From contig JAHWDD010000005.1 of NCBI GenBank assembly GCA_023897205.1, positions 3,410,001 through 3,474,000 of the forward strand: a stretch of 64,000 nt of DNA, read 5' to 3'. This document shows positions 1-11,134 of this stretch, piece by piece. How positions within the stretch are numbered: the stretch's first letter is position 1; each line of letters opens with the position of its first letter. The stretch comes from Exophiala sp. HKRS030 (lineage: Eukaryota; Ascomycota; Eurotiomycetes; Chaetothyriales; Herpotrichiellaceae). The notes under the pieces are model-generated. The model searched no databases. It saw nothing but the letters and a program-made list of their open reading frames with translations, and was not told the DNA's origin. The position numbers were made by a program, and so were the translations under genes.

Positions 1-454
1 GGATACCACTCGACAGGCCGAGGGGCATCAACATGGCGACCTTCATAGGTAATACCGGTGATTTGGGGATGTAGAATTCGCGCAAACGTTCCTGAACGGC
101 TAGAGCATGCCTTATAGGAGTGTCAGTACAGAGGTGTTAGTCGCAATTCGACAGATATTGCATACGCTTTTGAACCAGTGAAACGGAAGCTATTGGGCAA
201 GTCTCGTCGCATGGCCGCCCAGAAATCAGATTTATCATCTTCTGGGATTATCCCTAGCTCGTCGTAATAACGTTCGAATCGATCGTTGCTGCGATCAATG
301 TCGGCCTTGTTGGTACGATTGTCTGGTCGAGGACGATTGTTTCCACCTCCACCGCCGCCTCCGCGACCACGACCGCGACCGCCCTAATAGTAACGTCAGT
401 AACGCTCAGTACGAGGTATGTAATACGCACTCTTTTCCCGCCTCTGTTTCCCAT
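1..454 (-). CDS. TRM4: tRNA (cytosine-5-)-methyltransferase, NSUN2/Trm4 family, 5' part only
   Basis: This is the start of a Trm4/Ncl1-type enzyme, which methylates C5 of cytosines in tRNA using S-adenosylmethionine, in the nucleus. The gene leaves the window at base 1. Exons read complement(383..166) and complement(454..431), then 110 down to below 1. Introns have GTGCGT..TTAG and GTATGC..AAG ends. Exon 1 encodes an eight-residue start, MGNRGGKR. Exon 2 gives an Arg/Gly-rich N-terminus followed by the family's FERYYDELGI and FRFTGSK motifs. Exon 3 gives ALAVQERLREFYIP. The frame then breaks at the AAA/CCCC stretch (bases 62-68). One extra base restores GITYEGRHVDAP and PRPVEWYP, the expected run towards the catalytic domain. 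Assignment rests on recalled family motifs. The catalytic region lies outside the window. Confidence 0.8.
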
Positions 455-1205
455 TTCAGTCCAGCGGAATAACAGATAAGAGGCCAAAAGGTGTCGAGAT
501 CCCAGAACGAGGATAACGACGTTCAATCAATCAACTTTGATGAGGGGAAATTTCCGCAGCCTCGAAAATGGAAAATCCCATGCGGAGAAACTCACCAACA
601 AAGGCTTGGCAGGCGAAGCACTAGAGCTAATTCAGGTTAGGCTGGATGTGTTATACTGTCACGTGACTATATCTTGCTATTGAGTAATACTCTGTATACA
701 TGATGAGGCATCTATATCGAAGTTCGAGAGAGGTAGGCCACGACTCGGTGTGCTGAGGTAATCTTCACAATATAAGTCGACCGAAATCATATCGGAGGTT
801 GTCAGTCATAAAGGGCTGCGCAGGAGGGGCATAAAGAGGCCTTCCTGGCGGCGTCTATGGGGTGGGATTGGCTTGATAGCCATCTCCGGAGCGTTTACTC
901 CCCCACTCTTTGTATGACTTCCTGATATGCACAAGGATCTCGACGTCTGAATCCTCGATCGCTACTATTTCACCAGAGCATAGCTTTCATTGAGCGCTAT
1001 ATTGTCAAACAAAACATAGACACTACCTCTATTTGCCAATACTCTGAGATCTCTCCCGAACGTTTGAACCCAAGCCCTCCTGGAAGCAAACAAATGACGC
1101 CTCGATCAATGTTACCACATCTCTAAGAACACTCGAGTCTTGAAAGAGCTTCCAGTAGGTGGGAGCATCAGGCAGCTAACCCTTGACGGCAGAGAGCTGG
1201 ATAGC
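455..1205. other. Divergent intergenic region between TRM4 and the amidohydrolase
   Basis: No open frame here is supported. It contains the palindromic E-box-like GTCACGTGAC at 658-667 and otherwise unremarkable mixed sequence. It presumably carries promoters of both flanking genes. A non-ATG open frame runs into the amidohydrolase from base 1140 but begins with TTG. Confidence 0.6.
658..667. promoter_or_regulatory. Palindromic E-box GTCACGTGAC
   Basis: A perfect 10-bp palindrome lies between two divergent genes, about 200 bp upstream of the TRM4 start and 540 bp upstream of the amidohydrolase. The core matches the CACGTG element bound by fungal bHLH proteins of the Cbf1/PHO4 type. Function is inferred from the motif only. 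Confidence 0.35.
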
Positions 1206-2591
1206 ATGATACTTACCAACGTGATTCTTCCCGACCGGGAGCCCACGTCTCGATGGGATGTCGAATATGATTCCGGCACAGTGACCTCAATTAGCAAGAC
1301 ATCCAGTTCTCCATCAGCCTCAGCCATCTTACTACCGACGCTCTGTCATCCACACATTCACCTGGACAAAGCGTACCTTCTAACCAGTAACTCCAGCCAC
1401 CACCCTTCCCAAAGCCACTCTCAGTCATCATCAGAGCATCCAGACTACAGCGACCTGACTCCACAAAGTGGCAGCTTCAGCGAAGCTTTGACTTTCACCA
1501 GCCGAGCCAAAAGCCGATACACACCATCCGACCTCTATCTTAGGGGATCACAACTCATCACAACGTCTCTATCCCAAGGTGTGACCTCTATCCGTGCATT
1601 TGTCGAACTCGACCATGTAACCGCCACAATGTGTCTCGAGACAGCTATCCGACTTAGACAGGATTTTGAGGCATACGTATTTGTGCAGATATGCGCGTTC
1701 GCACAGGATCCGCTGTTCACATCAGAACATGGCGACGACAACCGCCGAATCTTGGTCGATGCGCTGGAGAAATTCAGCGAACATGTCGATGTGCTCGGGA
1801 CGACGCCGTATGTCGAGAGCACGTATGACGCACAAATCGAGAACATTCGGTTTGCGATCGACACGGCGCTTCAGAGAAACCTGCACCTGGACTTCCATCT
1901 AGACTACAATCTCGACGAGACACAGGCTGCAACGGTATGGGATGTCGTGCGACTACTCAAGGAGATGAAATGGACGGAGAAGGCGCAAAAGGGAAAGACG
2001 ATTGTGCTGGGCCATTGTTCGCGGTTGACACTCTTCACGCGGGCCGAGTGGGAGAGGCTAGCTGCAGAGATTCGAGAGGCGGGCTTGCCCGTACATTTTG
2101 TCGGGTTGCCAACGAGTGATTTGTTCATGATGGGAAGACCGAAGACTGATGATGATGAAGGATCATCCAGGGCTAACCGAGCGAGGGGCACGTTGCAGGT
2201 TCTCGACATGATCACAACGTACGGTTTGGATGCGTGTATCGGGGCCAACAATGTGGGCAACGCGTTTACGCCGTGGGGGACCGGCGATCCGATCACGTTG
2301 GCATCGTTTGGTGTAGGGATCTATCAGGCGGGCACGGCCGATGATGCAAATGTGCTATGGGGTTGTGTGAGTACAAGAGCTAGGAGAGCAATTGGATTGG
2401 AGAAAGGGACCAGTGGTCAAGAACACGCGGGTAATGAGATTGCTGTTGTCGAGGAGGGTCGGGCAGGCGAGTTGCTCTTGATTGAGAACGAGGAGTGGGT
2501 TGAACATGGCACTGAGTTGGGGTTCAAGGTCCCTGCGAGACAGAGGGTCAGTGTCAAAGATGTGGTTTGGGATCCCCCGAGATTAGATTGA
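1206..2591 (+). CDS. Cytosine-deaminase-like metal-dependent amidohydrolase
   Basis: A single-exon gene of 461 residues. It belongs to the amidohydrolase superfamily, the metal-dependent TIM-barrel hydrolases that include cytosine deaminase; the substrate is unknown. The first metal site is HPHIHLDK near residues 48-55, with His50 and His52. Further ligands fit DFHLDYNLDE (His about 231) and GHCSRL (His about 270). Near residue 350 the position of the usual C-terminal metal Asp reads GANNVGNAF, with Asn where bacterial cytosine deaminases have Asp. I chose the ATG at 1206 because the longer open frame starts with TTG at 1140. It is convergent with an SDR 218 bp away. It could also act on another cyclic amide, lactam or imide. 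Confidence 0.75.
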   Translation: MILTNVILPDREPTSRWDVEYDSGTVTSISKTSSSPSASAILLPTLCHPHIHLDKAYLLTSNSSHHPSQSHSQSSSEHPDYSDLTPQSGSFSEALTFTSRAKSRYTPSDLYLRGSQLITTSLSQGVTSIRAFVELDHVTATMCLETAIRLRQDFEAYVFVQICAFAQDPLFTSEHGDDNRRILVDALEKFSEHVDVLGTTPYVESTYDAQIENIRFAIDTALQRNLHLDFHLDYNLDETQAATVWDVVRLLKEMKWTEKAQKGKTIVLGHCSRLTLFTRAEWERLAAEIREAGLPVHFVGLPTSDLFMMGRPKTDDDEGSSRANRARGTLQVLDMITTYGLDACIGANNVGNAFTPWGTGDPITLASFGVGIYQAGTADDANVLWGCVSTRARRAIGLEKGTSGQEHAGNEIAVVEEGRAGELLLIENEEWVEHGTELGFKVPARQRVSVKDVVWDPPRLD

Positions 2592-2809
2592 GGCGTGTGT
2601 TGAGATAGATCACAGATTGGCGGTTCGAAGTATAGTCTTACTGGATGCATATTACTCGTGGCCTATGTCTGTATACAACAAGATAGAGTCTCAGGGATAC
2701 AGCCTTGTCACGTCTTGCTCGATGGGGGTATTCTCGGCCCACTTTTTCTCTTCATTCAAATTAATGACGGGTTGATGCGCTTATAGATTTTATATTGGCT
2801 TCCCTTTAA

Positions 2810-3733
2810 CTACTTCCTCCTCTTCTCGGCATCATCCTTTATCCACTCAGCAGCCTTCTCCTTCCACTCCTCATCCCACCTGCTCAACGCACTTCTGCCT
2901 TCAGTAATATCACCAGCAGCCCACGTGACCCTGGCCTGATCCAAAGCCTCATCGACATCATAATCAGGACAAAGAATATAGAACTTGCCCTGATTGATCT
3001 TCTCAATCCCGTATTCTGCAACCTGGCTGCCCAACCACGCACCCTGGGGTTTCTTCTTCTTCGCCTCCTCATCCGCGACCGGACCCTGATTTCCGCTTAA
3101 TCCAGTAAATGTCCATCCCGGCACTAGCAGGTGTGCAGAGACATGTGGCGCATAGCTAGGGTTGTCCTTGGTGCGCAGGCTGTAGGCCAATTGTTCGGCG
3201 AGGGACTTCACTGCTGCCTTGGACGCGTTGTATGCTGGGTTTCCAGGTGGGTTCGTGATGCCCTGTTTACTTCCAGTAAGGACAATCGCTGACGGGCCAC
3301 CGGATTGCTGTACGAGCGGGAGAAGAACGCTCAGGCCATTGATGACGCCAAAGAGATTGGTGTCCAGTGTCTTGTGGAAGTAAGTAATATCTTCCCACGG
3401 CTGTGCGGTGGTTGGTTTGACCGACGTTCCGGCATTGAGCAGCAGGAAATCAATCCCCTTGTTCTCAGGAAAGTTTGTCTTCAACGAGTCACGGACTTTG
3501 ATCCATGAAGAGTGATCCGAGACGTCGAGGTCATATGTCTCAACTTTAGGACTGCCTTTGGTGTCGAGCGACTCGAGTGCCGATGCCGCTCTGCTGAGGC
3601 TGTCTTTGTTGATGTCCAAGAGGGCTAGATGAAGGCCCTGGCGCCGGAGCTGGACTGCAAAAGCATATCCTACGCCAGAAGCCGAGCCGCTGAGGACTGC
3701 AAGGGCGCCGGGTCGAAAGATTGATGCTGACAT
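2810..3733 (-). CDS. Short-chain dehydrogenase/reductase (SDR)
   Basis: An intronless 307-residue classical SDR, an NAD(P)-dependent oxidoreductase of unknown substrate. The Rossmann dinucleotide motif is SGSASGVG at residues 15-22, with Ser replacing the usual first Thr. NAG lies at 100-102. The catalytic triad is Ser155, Tyr168 and Lys172 (YNASK). The C-terminal third carries an insertion rich in Lys and Pro (around EEAKKKKPQG) before a GKFYILCPD segment, and the protein ends in a charged tail. No signal peptide, membrane span or PTS1 is visible, so it is probably cytosolic. The start is an ATG at 3733 with no competing upstream ATG in frame. It lies tail-to-tail with the amidohydrolase, but shared function is not shown. 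Confidence 0.88.
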   Translation of the reverse strand: MSASIFRPGALAVLSGSASGVGYAFAVQLRRQGLHLALLDINKDSLSRAASALESLDTKGSPKVETYDLDVSDHSSWIKVRDSLKTNFPENKGIDFLLLNAGTSVKPTTAQPWEDITYFHKTLDTNLFGVINGLSVLLPLVQQSGGPSAIVLTGSKQGITNPPGNPAYNASKAAVKSLAEQLAYSLRTKDNPSYAPHVSAHLLVPGWTFTGLSGNQGPVADEEAKKKKPQGAWLGSQVAEYGIEKINQGKFYILCPDYDVDEALDQARVTWAAGDITEGRSALSRWDEEWKEKAAEWIKDDAEKRRK

Positions 3734-4452
3734 TGTTGATAGTGTGTGAGGGTTGGTGTCCGCGACGAGTCGATGTCTTGTTGATATGGTGCGGGCACGT
3801 GCGGGGTAGTCTCTGTCGCCGAGTTTCCCTTGATGATTGAGTGATGCTTCCTAGGTAATCTCGAGTCTCTGTTCTGTGTCCGAAGTACACAATTGATGAG
3901 TTCCAAGTATTGTTCACCAGAATCTCGACCAAGTCAGATCGGAACAGAGGATGAGACAAACGGAGATGAGGAGAAGTCGAGCGTCGTTATTCAAGTCTCC
4001 GAGGATGACGTTTACTTGGAGTAGATCTTACAGGTACTCCTCGTCGTAGTGCATAAATTGTTGCCGAAATTATACCTTGACCCCGAGACTGATGCGTGAA
4101 TAATATCAATCGGAGGTATCACACGTTTTGGCATCTGGAAGTGTTGTGAGAAATAAATTTTTAGCTAATCTTCGCTAGATGTAATCTTCTGAAATGCAAG
4201 TTTTACGAGGGCGCACAGGATCGTCCACGAAGCCCTCAATCATCCATCTGACTCTCTTCAGTCATCTTGACATTCTTGACTGCCCTCCAAATGCTTAACC
4301 GTTCGATCATCTGACCCATCCACAACAATACCACAAAGATCGGTCTCTGGAGAACAGAAACCAACCTCCATCAATCAAGTAAAGTAAAGCTCACCGAGAT
4401 CGTTGGATATCAACCCATTTGGGTGTCATGGCGGATCGAAAAGATCTGACAT
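3734..4452. other. Intergenic, SDR promoter and BFR1 3' flank
   Basis: About 720 bp without a supported gene. It should hold the SDR promoter (minus strand) next to 3734 and the BFR1 3' untranslated region near 4452. I see no repeat or RNA gene. Confidence 0.5.
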
Positions 4453-6041
4453 TTACGAGGTCTCTACCGCAGTATTTTCTTTGTCCTCGATGCTGGCAGC
4501 CTTCAAATCCTTGGTAGCATCAGCGACTCCGTCCTTCTCCGCTGTTGCTTCAGCTTCGGCACTAACATCACCGCCATTGACGCCGGCTTCCTTCAAAGCA
4601 GGCTTCTTGGCTTGGTTTCGACGGCCTTTGGAAGCAGATGGGTCAGGGGCAGCAGCAGCAGCTTCATCGGCCTCTTTCTCGAGCTTCTCGATCTCTTTCT
4701 TGGCTTTTTCGATGTTCTGGAAGCATATTAGTGTCAGATTTCAAAGCTCAGCACCATCAGTCTTACCTTTTGTGTTTGAGAATCCTGGTCCCTCTTCCAG
4801 GCAGCCAACTTCTCCTTCAGCTTTTCAATGACAGCTGGGTTGTCGGCCTGGGTGCTTGGTGGATCAACACCGACCTTGGCCAATTCTTCAATGATACCAA
4901 TGTTCAAGTTGAGCTTTCCGGATTCGGCACCTGCAGCACCTCCCTTCTTGGCCTTGCCCTTCTTCTTTCCACCTGCACCAGCGAAGAAATCCTCATCGAC
5001 CTTCTTCACCACTTTCATACCCTTGAAACCAGAATCATCAATTGTCCTTTGAGCACTGGCAGCATATTGTCCGGGTCCTTTTTCTCCTTCCTCGGTGTTG
5101 TAGGATGGATCGAAGTAGCGGATCAAACCTTCAGCGGTGCGGATTTGGTCCAAGAAAGCCGGTTCACCAGCCTCTTCCAGCTTCTGCTCGGCAATACGAC
5201 GACGCTTCTCCTTTTCATAGGATTCACGCTCCGCCTTTTGGCGTTCACGGCGTTGTTGGTAGACCTGGTCCTCGTACTCCTTGAAAGCCTTGCGGGCCGC
5301 AAAGTACTCGTCCTTGACCTTCTTGATGTTGACCCACGCAACCTGCTGCTCCTGGTAGAGCTTTTCACGTTCGGCCTTCAAAGTATCATAGTTCTTGTTG
5401 GTATCCTCACGAGCAGCCTTGATTTCATCCAGCTCTTTTTGATTGTCCTCGTATTTCTGGGCCAATGCACGCGACTCGGCGTTGTCGAAGGTCTTCTTGA
5501 GCTCGGTGTTTTCATTCTTCTTTTCGTCGATCTGCTTCTGCAATTGTTCGAGCTCGGCGAATTTAGGCTTCTGCTTTCTGATTTCCCGAATCTCCACCAA
5601 AGCCTTTTTCTCCTCGACGACTTTGAGGGTTCCAGATTCGATTTGTCGCTCGATGGATGCAACCTTGGCTTCGAGTTCTTCGGTACTTTTGAAACCTAGA
5701 CGGGCACGAGTTTCCTTCTGGTCGGCGATCAATTTCTTGATGTCATTGTCGTTCTTGTTGAACTTGTCCTGCTGTTCACGCTTGGAGGTTTTGTTCTCCT
5801 GCTGTTTGGCACGGATAGACTTTTGTTCATCGACGAGAGCCTTGAAGCGGTCGTTCGCAGGAGTGGACTTGCCACCACGAGCGCTCTCGAGTTTAGTCCT
5901 GGCAGCGTTGAATCGAGCTTGGGTGGCTTCATGCTCTTTCTCAGCCTTGGCGAGGTCGGCTTTGTATTTGGCCTCATCAGGCTTTTCAGGACGAACTTTT
6001 TGACCGGCGTCAGCGGCGGGAGAGGTAGCAGTGTCGGCCAT
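4453..6041 (-). CDS. BFR1: Nuclear segregation protein Bfr1-like coiled-coil protein
   Basis: A two-exon gene: complement(4716..4453) and complement(6041..4767), with a 50-bp intron (GTAAGA..CAG with CACTAAT branch-like sequence). The product is 512 residues and almost wholly charged coiled coil, rich in Lys, Glu, Gln and Ala. The N-terminus shows the family pattern RPEKPDEAKYKADLAKAE, and the middle has HEATQARFNAAR and ARLGFKSTEELE. Near the C-terminus lies a lysine/glycine patch (GGKKKGKAKKGG), then KLNLNIGIIEEL. Yeast Bfr1 is an mRNP/polysome-associated RNA-binding protein near the ER, linked to secretion and ploidy maintenance. This ortholog is about 40 residues longer than yeast Bfr1. 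Ignoring the intron would truncate it to 435 residues. It is divergent from RPB5 across 591 bp. Confidence 0.88.
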
Positions 6042-6632
6042 TGTAGATTTAGGATATAAAAATATAGTAACCGAGTTGGAGATACCGAAAGATGTTAAGG
6101 CGACAGCGGTAGGATGAGTATGTGTAGGGGTTTTATTCGAATAGATCCATGCTATGAGTGCATGATCGTAAGTGTGAGGGTTCGAGTATAAAGATGGAGA
6201 AGTGATTCAGAGGAATTGGCTTGATCGGAAGGATGAGCGTCGGAGATACAGATACAAGGTACCAACTAGAGAATGATTCGAAATTAGACTGTCGGGTTGG
6301 TCAGTTGTTTCCTTGGTCAATGAGACCCTCGATGTCGGTGAATCTTCCACAATTATTGCAAATGTGGAGAAATTGTTCGCTGCAATGCATATTCAGTCGT
6401 CAGACTGGAATTGTCCGAGCGGGTCTTTCGGAAAACCCACATGGAAGTCCACTGCAGCCTGAATTGGAGGGGACTAATTCCTTGTCAGACGAAATCCTGG
6501 TCGAATATCTGCCAAGCAAAAACTTTTGGCTGCGGCTCCGACTTTTGATCCAACCTGAAGGTCGTTGGTGCCTTGGACGATTCTGTGTTCACTCAACACA
6601 CACGCAAGTTTCCATCTCGACTGCGGGCAATC
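6042..6632. other. Divergent promoter region BFR1 / RPB5
   Basis: This stretch separates two housekeeping start codons that point away from each other. No coding frame is supported. It probably includes both 5' leaders and a shared bidirectional promoter. I see no clear TATA box. Confidence 0.5.
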
Positions 6633-7512
6633 ATGGATTTTGACGAACGACCAAAGTTGTCCGCCGAGGCCGAAAGAGAAGTCACGCGACTGTGGAGGAC
6701 ATGGCGAACCGTACTGGAAATGTTGATGGACAGGGTGAGGAACTTCCCTTGGGAACATATCCCAACAACAAGAATCCAAAGAGCCACGTCTAACATAAAA
6801 CTTTCTTGTTCATGATACAGGGTTATGCCATCTCCGCATCCGAACTCAGCGTGTCGCGCGACGAATTCCAGCGCAAATTCGGCGATCCTCAGACTGGCCA
6901 CGCAGAGTGAGTTTTTCCTTTGATGCCTCTCCAACTCCCCGACTACCAAAGCCACAAAACGTACTGACATCATCCCACCGCAGACGACGGCTTATGAAGC
7001 TTCAAGCGTACCCGACGCCTGAGATGATCGCACGAGACACACCACGACGCACCAAACTCAACCCAGACCCACAGACAACCGCGGGACCGATCTGGATCGA
7101 ATTCAGTCCGGAAACGACCATCGGCATCAAACACCTACGGGCGTTCGCACAACACCTGGACGCCACCAAGATGACGACCGGGATCTTCATCACAATCGGC
7201 CCCGTGACCGCCGCTGCGTTGCGCGCCTTCGAACCACTGGCCGAGCGCGGCATCACCGCAGAACATTTCCAGGAACAAGATCTACTGGTCAACATCACGC
7301 GGCATGAGCTGGTGCCCAAGCACGTGCTGCTGAGCGCCGAGGAGAAGAAAGTCTTGCTGGACCGCTACCGCTTGAAGGAGACGCAGTTGCCGCGCATCCA
7401 GTTCCACGACCCCGTGTCGCGCTATCTCGGGCTGAAGAGGGGCAATGTCGTCAAGATCATCCGCAAGAGCGAGACGGCCGGCAGATATGCGAGTTATCGC
7501 TGGGTCTTCTAG
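6633..7512 (+). CDS. RPB5: RNA polymerases I, II and III shared subunit RPABC1 (Rpb5)
   Basis: Three exons, 6633..6734, 6821..6906 and 6984..7512, encode 238 residues. Both introns are GTGAG..CAG. Rpb5 is a common subunit of the three nuclear RNA polymerases and sits at the lower jaw, contacting downstream DNA. The N-terminal jaw domain begins MDFDERPKLSAEAEREVTRL and continues through GYAISASELSVSRDEF. The conserved assembly domain follows, with NITRHELVPKHVLLS, LPRIQFHDPVSRYLGLKRG and a terminus of ASYRWVF that is nearly invariant in eukaryotes. Yeast Rpb5 has 215 residues, so the length is normal for a filamentous fungus. The reading frame is intact through all junctions. It is transcribed divergently from BFR1. 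Confidence 0.97.
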
Positions 7513-8375
7513 CACCGGGGTTTGGCGTGGTGTGGTGGGATGAAGGAGAACTGGTCATCTGTTCCGGCCAGGTTGAGGGTTGGGGATGGTACATCCACAT
7601 CTTGGCGTAGTATTATACGTCGGGAGGATGGGTATCTTTGGACCGGGGTTATTGTGGTCTTTCTCAGCGCGGCGTTTGGTGCAATGGGGGGTCCTTCTAA
7701 CAAAAAGAACTGGCTGTCGGTCTCGGTATCGCTTTGCATTCAGTCGGGTTGGCATGTGGCTAGACTTGCGAGGAAAACAAATTGGCTTTGCTGATATTAG
7801 AAAGCATCATGGATGGATGGATTGACATTGATATGGGCGCGGTGACTATCCGGAAACGAGGCCGGGTCACGGTTTGCTAAGTCAGTGTATGTCATAATCG
7901 AGGATTGAAAACTTGTGACATTTCCAATGTTTTTACTTGTATGCTTGATGTGGTATTCTCCAATGCCATTGTCACGTCTTCTGGCCTCGCTTGCCCGTTG
8001 ATAAATAAGATTTGATTGCCCCAAACCATCAATAATAAAGCACTTTTGATTGCAGAACGGAGTTCAATCTTGAATACCGCCCTGAGAGATGAGAGACATA
8101 TCCTATCTGAGAACGCGCCAGTCGCTATGCCAATAATATCCATGCTCATGCTATTCGATTCAAGTTTTTGACTCCCCGACAATCCTGTTTACCTCCTTCC
8201 AATCCTTCATAAACTCGTGAGACCCTTGATCCTAGACCGACTTCAATTCGTTCAACTTTATCGGAACTGTCTTGTTACGTCTTTTGCACACGGGTGAATG
8301 TCCAAGAGCCTTGCCACATTCAGTTGACCGGCGCTTTACCACCTGCCATGAAAACCCGATCCTCTCAACCACTTC
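7513..8375. other. Convergent intergenic region RPB5 / AGM1
   Basis: About 860 bp between two 3' ends. Several short open frames on both strands overlap each other and resemble nothing I know. I read it as 3' untranslated sequence and spacer. Confidence 0.5.
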
Positions 8376-10362
8376 CTAAGTGCCATACTTTCGAACCACG
8401 TCGGCAACTTGGCTTGCTAATTTTTCTGCCTCGATTTTGGAATGTGCTTCGGCGTATACTCGTACGGCATCTTCTGTACCTGAGGCTCGAGCAAAAGATC
8501 GACCTTTGACATACATTTGGCACAACTTGTCTATCTCATCTTGTGCCCCTTTTGGTGATTCCAGCTTTCTTTCTGCGTCTGTGGCCTTGAAGATGGATCG
8601 ATCTTGAACTTCAACACGAACAAGTCGATTTGGTAGATCAATATAGGTGTTTCGCCAATTCTCGGGTGTCCAGGATTTGTGAGCAAGAACAACTTCTGCG
8701 AAGAGGAGATCAGAAATTGCGTCACCGACGGCTTGGTTGATGAGGTCGATAGAAGCACGAAGAGATTCTAGAGCATGCTTCTGTCCTGGTGACTTTGGCT
8801 CAGAATCGCGGATGGTCTTGATGGCATTATCGGAGAAAAGAACGGTCCCATGTCCGTTTGCCTCAAAGTAGATCCCAATATCGTAGCGTGCGGCTGCATG
8901 ATGAAGATGTTTGACTCCAGTAGGGGTGCACGTGACTGGTAATTTGAGGACCTTTTCCACATATTCGGTGGCGGCACCATTGGCGTAGGCTGTTTGGACA
9001 ATTCCAATTTTGAGCTTTTGGTCAATCCCTGCAATACGTGTCATGTCGGCAAGAAAGACTGCAGCAAGAGTGGCGATACGGTCACCGTCGAGTAGATGGA
9101 ATGTGTTGTTTGTGTCAGTATAGTAGTAGACGAGCCGATCAGCATCTCCGTCCAAGGATGCGCACCGATCCCCTGGTTGGGCTTTTGAGCTTGGAGGTGC
9201 TCTCTGTTTCGTCTTGACATAGTCCGCACCACACTAATAGTGTTAGCTATGATGAGTCAAATTCCAAAGACAACTTACATCAAGATTCAAAGCCTCTGGC
9301 TTGACAACATCATCATTGACAACTTTGATATCAATGCCACCATCCTTGGCCGTCGGCAGGTATTTGATCAACTCGTTCAGCTTGGGACCACCCACTCCAT
9401 TCGCACAATCAACGGTGACAGATCCATGGATCGACCGACCGTGCATGATGGTCTTGAAAGCATTTGCCATTTTTTTGTAGTATCCTTCTTCGGTGGGTTC
9501 TCCAAATTCATAAGGCGAATTAAGAGTGTTGATACATCGTACAACATAATGCAACTGAGGAGTTGTGAATATTCCATAGTCCTTGTACTCGACCTTTGCC
9601 GCATCCAGAGCCGCTTTGAGTGCTGTAACCAAGTAGGGGCCTGAAGCTCGTGTATCACGGGCAAAGACTACCTTTGCCGGTCGTTCATGAAGCTGACGGA
9701 TTTCATCAACAAGGGTTTCATTAGTGAGGTCTTCGTATGCTTTGGCAAGTTGATCGTTTGGAGTGTTGGCGAGGGCAGTAGCATAGCCTTCCCAAGATTG
9801 CTGTCGTCCTGATATCAGTAATCACGTGGTTCCTGGGCAATGGAACGTTGCATTACCTCAAGCATGTCACCCTGCATGATCAAGTATCAGCCAATAATGT
9901 TCATCATCTGGTACGCGGATCACGACATACCAAGGGGTCTACCAACTTCACACCGTTGTCTTCGGCGGGATTATGGCTAGCTGTGATCATGATACCTATT
10001 GTCGCATTGCGCTTCTTGGATCGGAGTGCGGCAATCAAGCCAACGGTGAACATGACATGATCCAGACCAGCATTTCTGATCCACCTCTTGAGTCAGTGCG
10101 TGTGTTATCGAGGGAGGATAGATCGGTAGGAGAGGGCAGAACTAACGCTTTCATGCGGAACTGGAAAGGAAGGGGTTAGCAAAAGTCGGATCTAGTTGTA
10201 AGGCCTTGAACTCACTCCTGCTGTGCCATATTCATATTTCCTTCCCTGTGGAATGGGGTATGGTTGAGCGGCCGATGTGATGCCGTCAAGAATATTTTGA
10301 GGCAGAGTGACCACAGGCTTTGGTTTGTTGAAGATTGAGTCTCGAGGATTTGAGTAAGCCAT
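8376..10362 (-). CDS. AGM1: Phosphoacetylglucosamine mutase
   Basis: This enzyme interconverts GlcNAc-6-phosphate and GlcNAc-1-phosphate in the cytosolic route to UDP-GlcNAc, the precursor of chitin, N-glycans and GPI anchors. Six exons on the minus strand are 10362..10216, 10160..10147, 10075..9931, 9871..9857, 9800..9279 and 9233..8376, giving 566 residues. Exons 2 and 4 are only 14 and 15 bp, yet both are needed to keep the conserved YGTAG-FRMKANAGLD and VDPL-GDMLE-QSWEG joins. The active-site serine loop is [13 protein letters not shown] (exon 3), the magnesium loop is LDGDADR (start of exon 6) and the phosphate-binding loop is [15 protein letters not shown] near the C-terminus. All family motifs are present and the frame is intact. 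Yeast PCM1 is the counterpart. Confidence 0.95.
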
Positions 10363-11134
10363 GTCGGTATAGGGCTGAGAAAGAATAGAAAATAGGTCAA
10401 GTTGTTACTGACAACCGGAAGGGAGTGTGGACCATAAGAGATAAGATAGAAGGAGGTGTAGGAGAACAAAAAGAATAAGATTTCGTGTGGGCTGAGAAGA
10501 GAGTTTGGTGGAACGGAAGACAGAGGAATGGTTGATGAGGATGGATGATCTGATTGTCGCAGGATTGAGAATGTGAGGGACGAGGTGCAGTTTTGGTGGT
10601 GACGCCTGTTTTGGTGGCAGGTGGTGCAGGCGGTGCAGAAGTGGTTAACCTACCTAGTGCCTAGATGGCTAGGTAGTTGGCTGTGGTTGGTGCAGTTTGG
10701 AGCATTTGGAGCATTTGGTGCGTTTGGTTGCAGCTGGCCGCACCAATTCCCCGCGTGCCTGACTAGTGGACACCTTGCTTGGCTTCAGGGCCCCTCGGTC
10801 CCCCTTGGCCCCCTTGGCCCTAAGAGAGCCGCTCAGGCGTCAGACTAAGCGGCTGCACGCGGTCGCAAGCGTGGGGGACCACCCGTGGGTGCCGACAAAA
10901 CCCTAATAAGTCGGCGTGCCTGAAGCCTAAAGGGAAGCCCCGGGGCTTATAACTTGGAAGCCGCTGAAACTACCCCTCATCTTCCCCCATGAAACAAAGT
11001 CTGCAAGGATCACCTGTCACCCACTCGAGGGCGGCCAGGGCAGCAAGCCAAGTGATAAGCTGTCAACGTGGACTTTCTTTTTATCTTGATATGCCATCGT
11101 TGATTAGTGCCAGGCCTGGTATTCATAAGCCTTC
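10363..11134. other. Intergenic, AGM1 promoter and PER1 3' flank
   Basis: About 770 bp without a supported gene. Next to the AGM1 start there is a G-rich stretch, then near 10690-10730 an imperfect short repeat of a GGAGCATTT-like unit. A GC-rich stretch follows at about 10740-10960. A plus-strand open frame at 10621-10848 is low-complexity and probably spurious. Confidence 0.5.

Noticed and set aside
254..526. Minus-strand 90-codon frame
   Set aside because: It reads through the first TRM4 intron in the wrong frame.
4638..5699. Plus-strand open frame of 353 codons
   Set aside because: It is the antisense of BFR1; the Leu/Phe-rich translation mirrors Lys/Glu-rich coiled-coil codons.
10621..10848. 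Plus-strand 75-codon frame rich in Gly, Ala and Trp
   Set aside because: Low-complexity translation of a repeat-like GGAGCATTT stretch upstream of AGM1.
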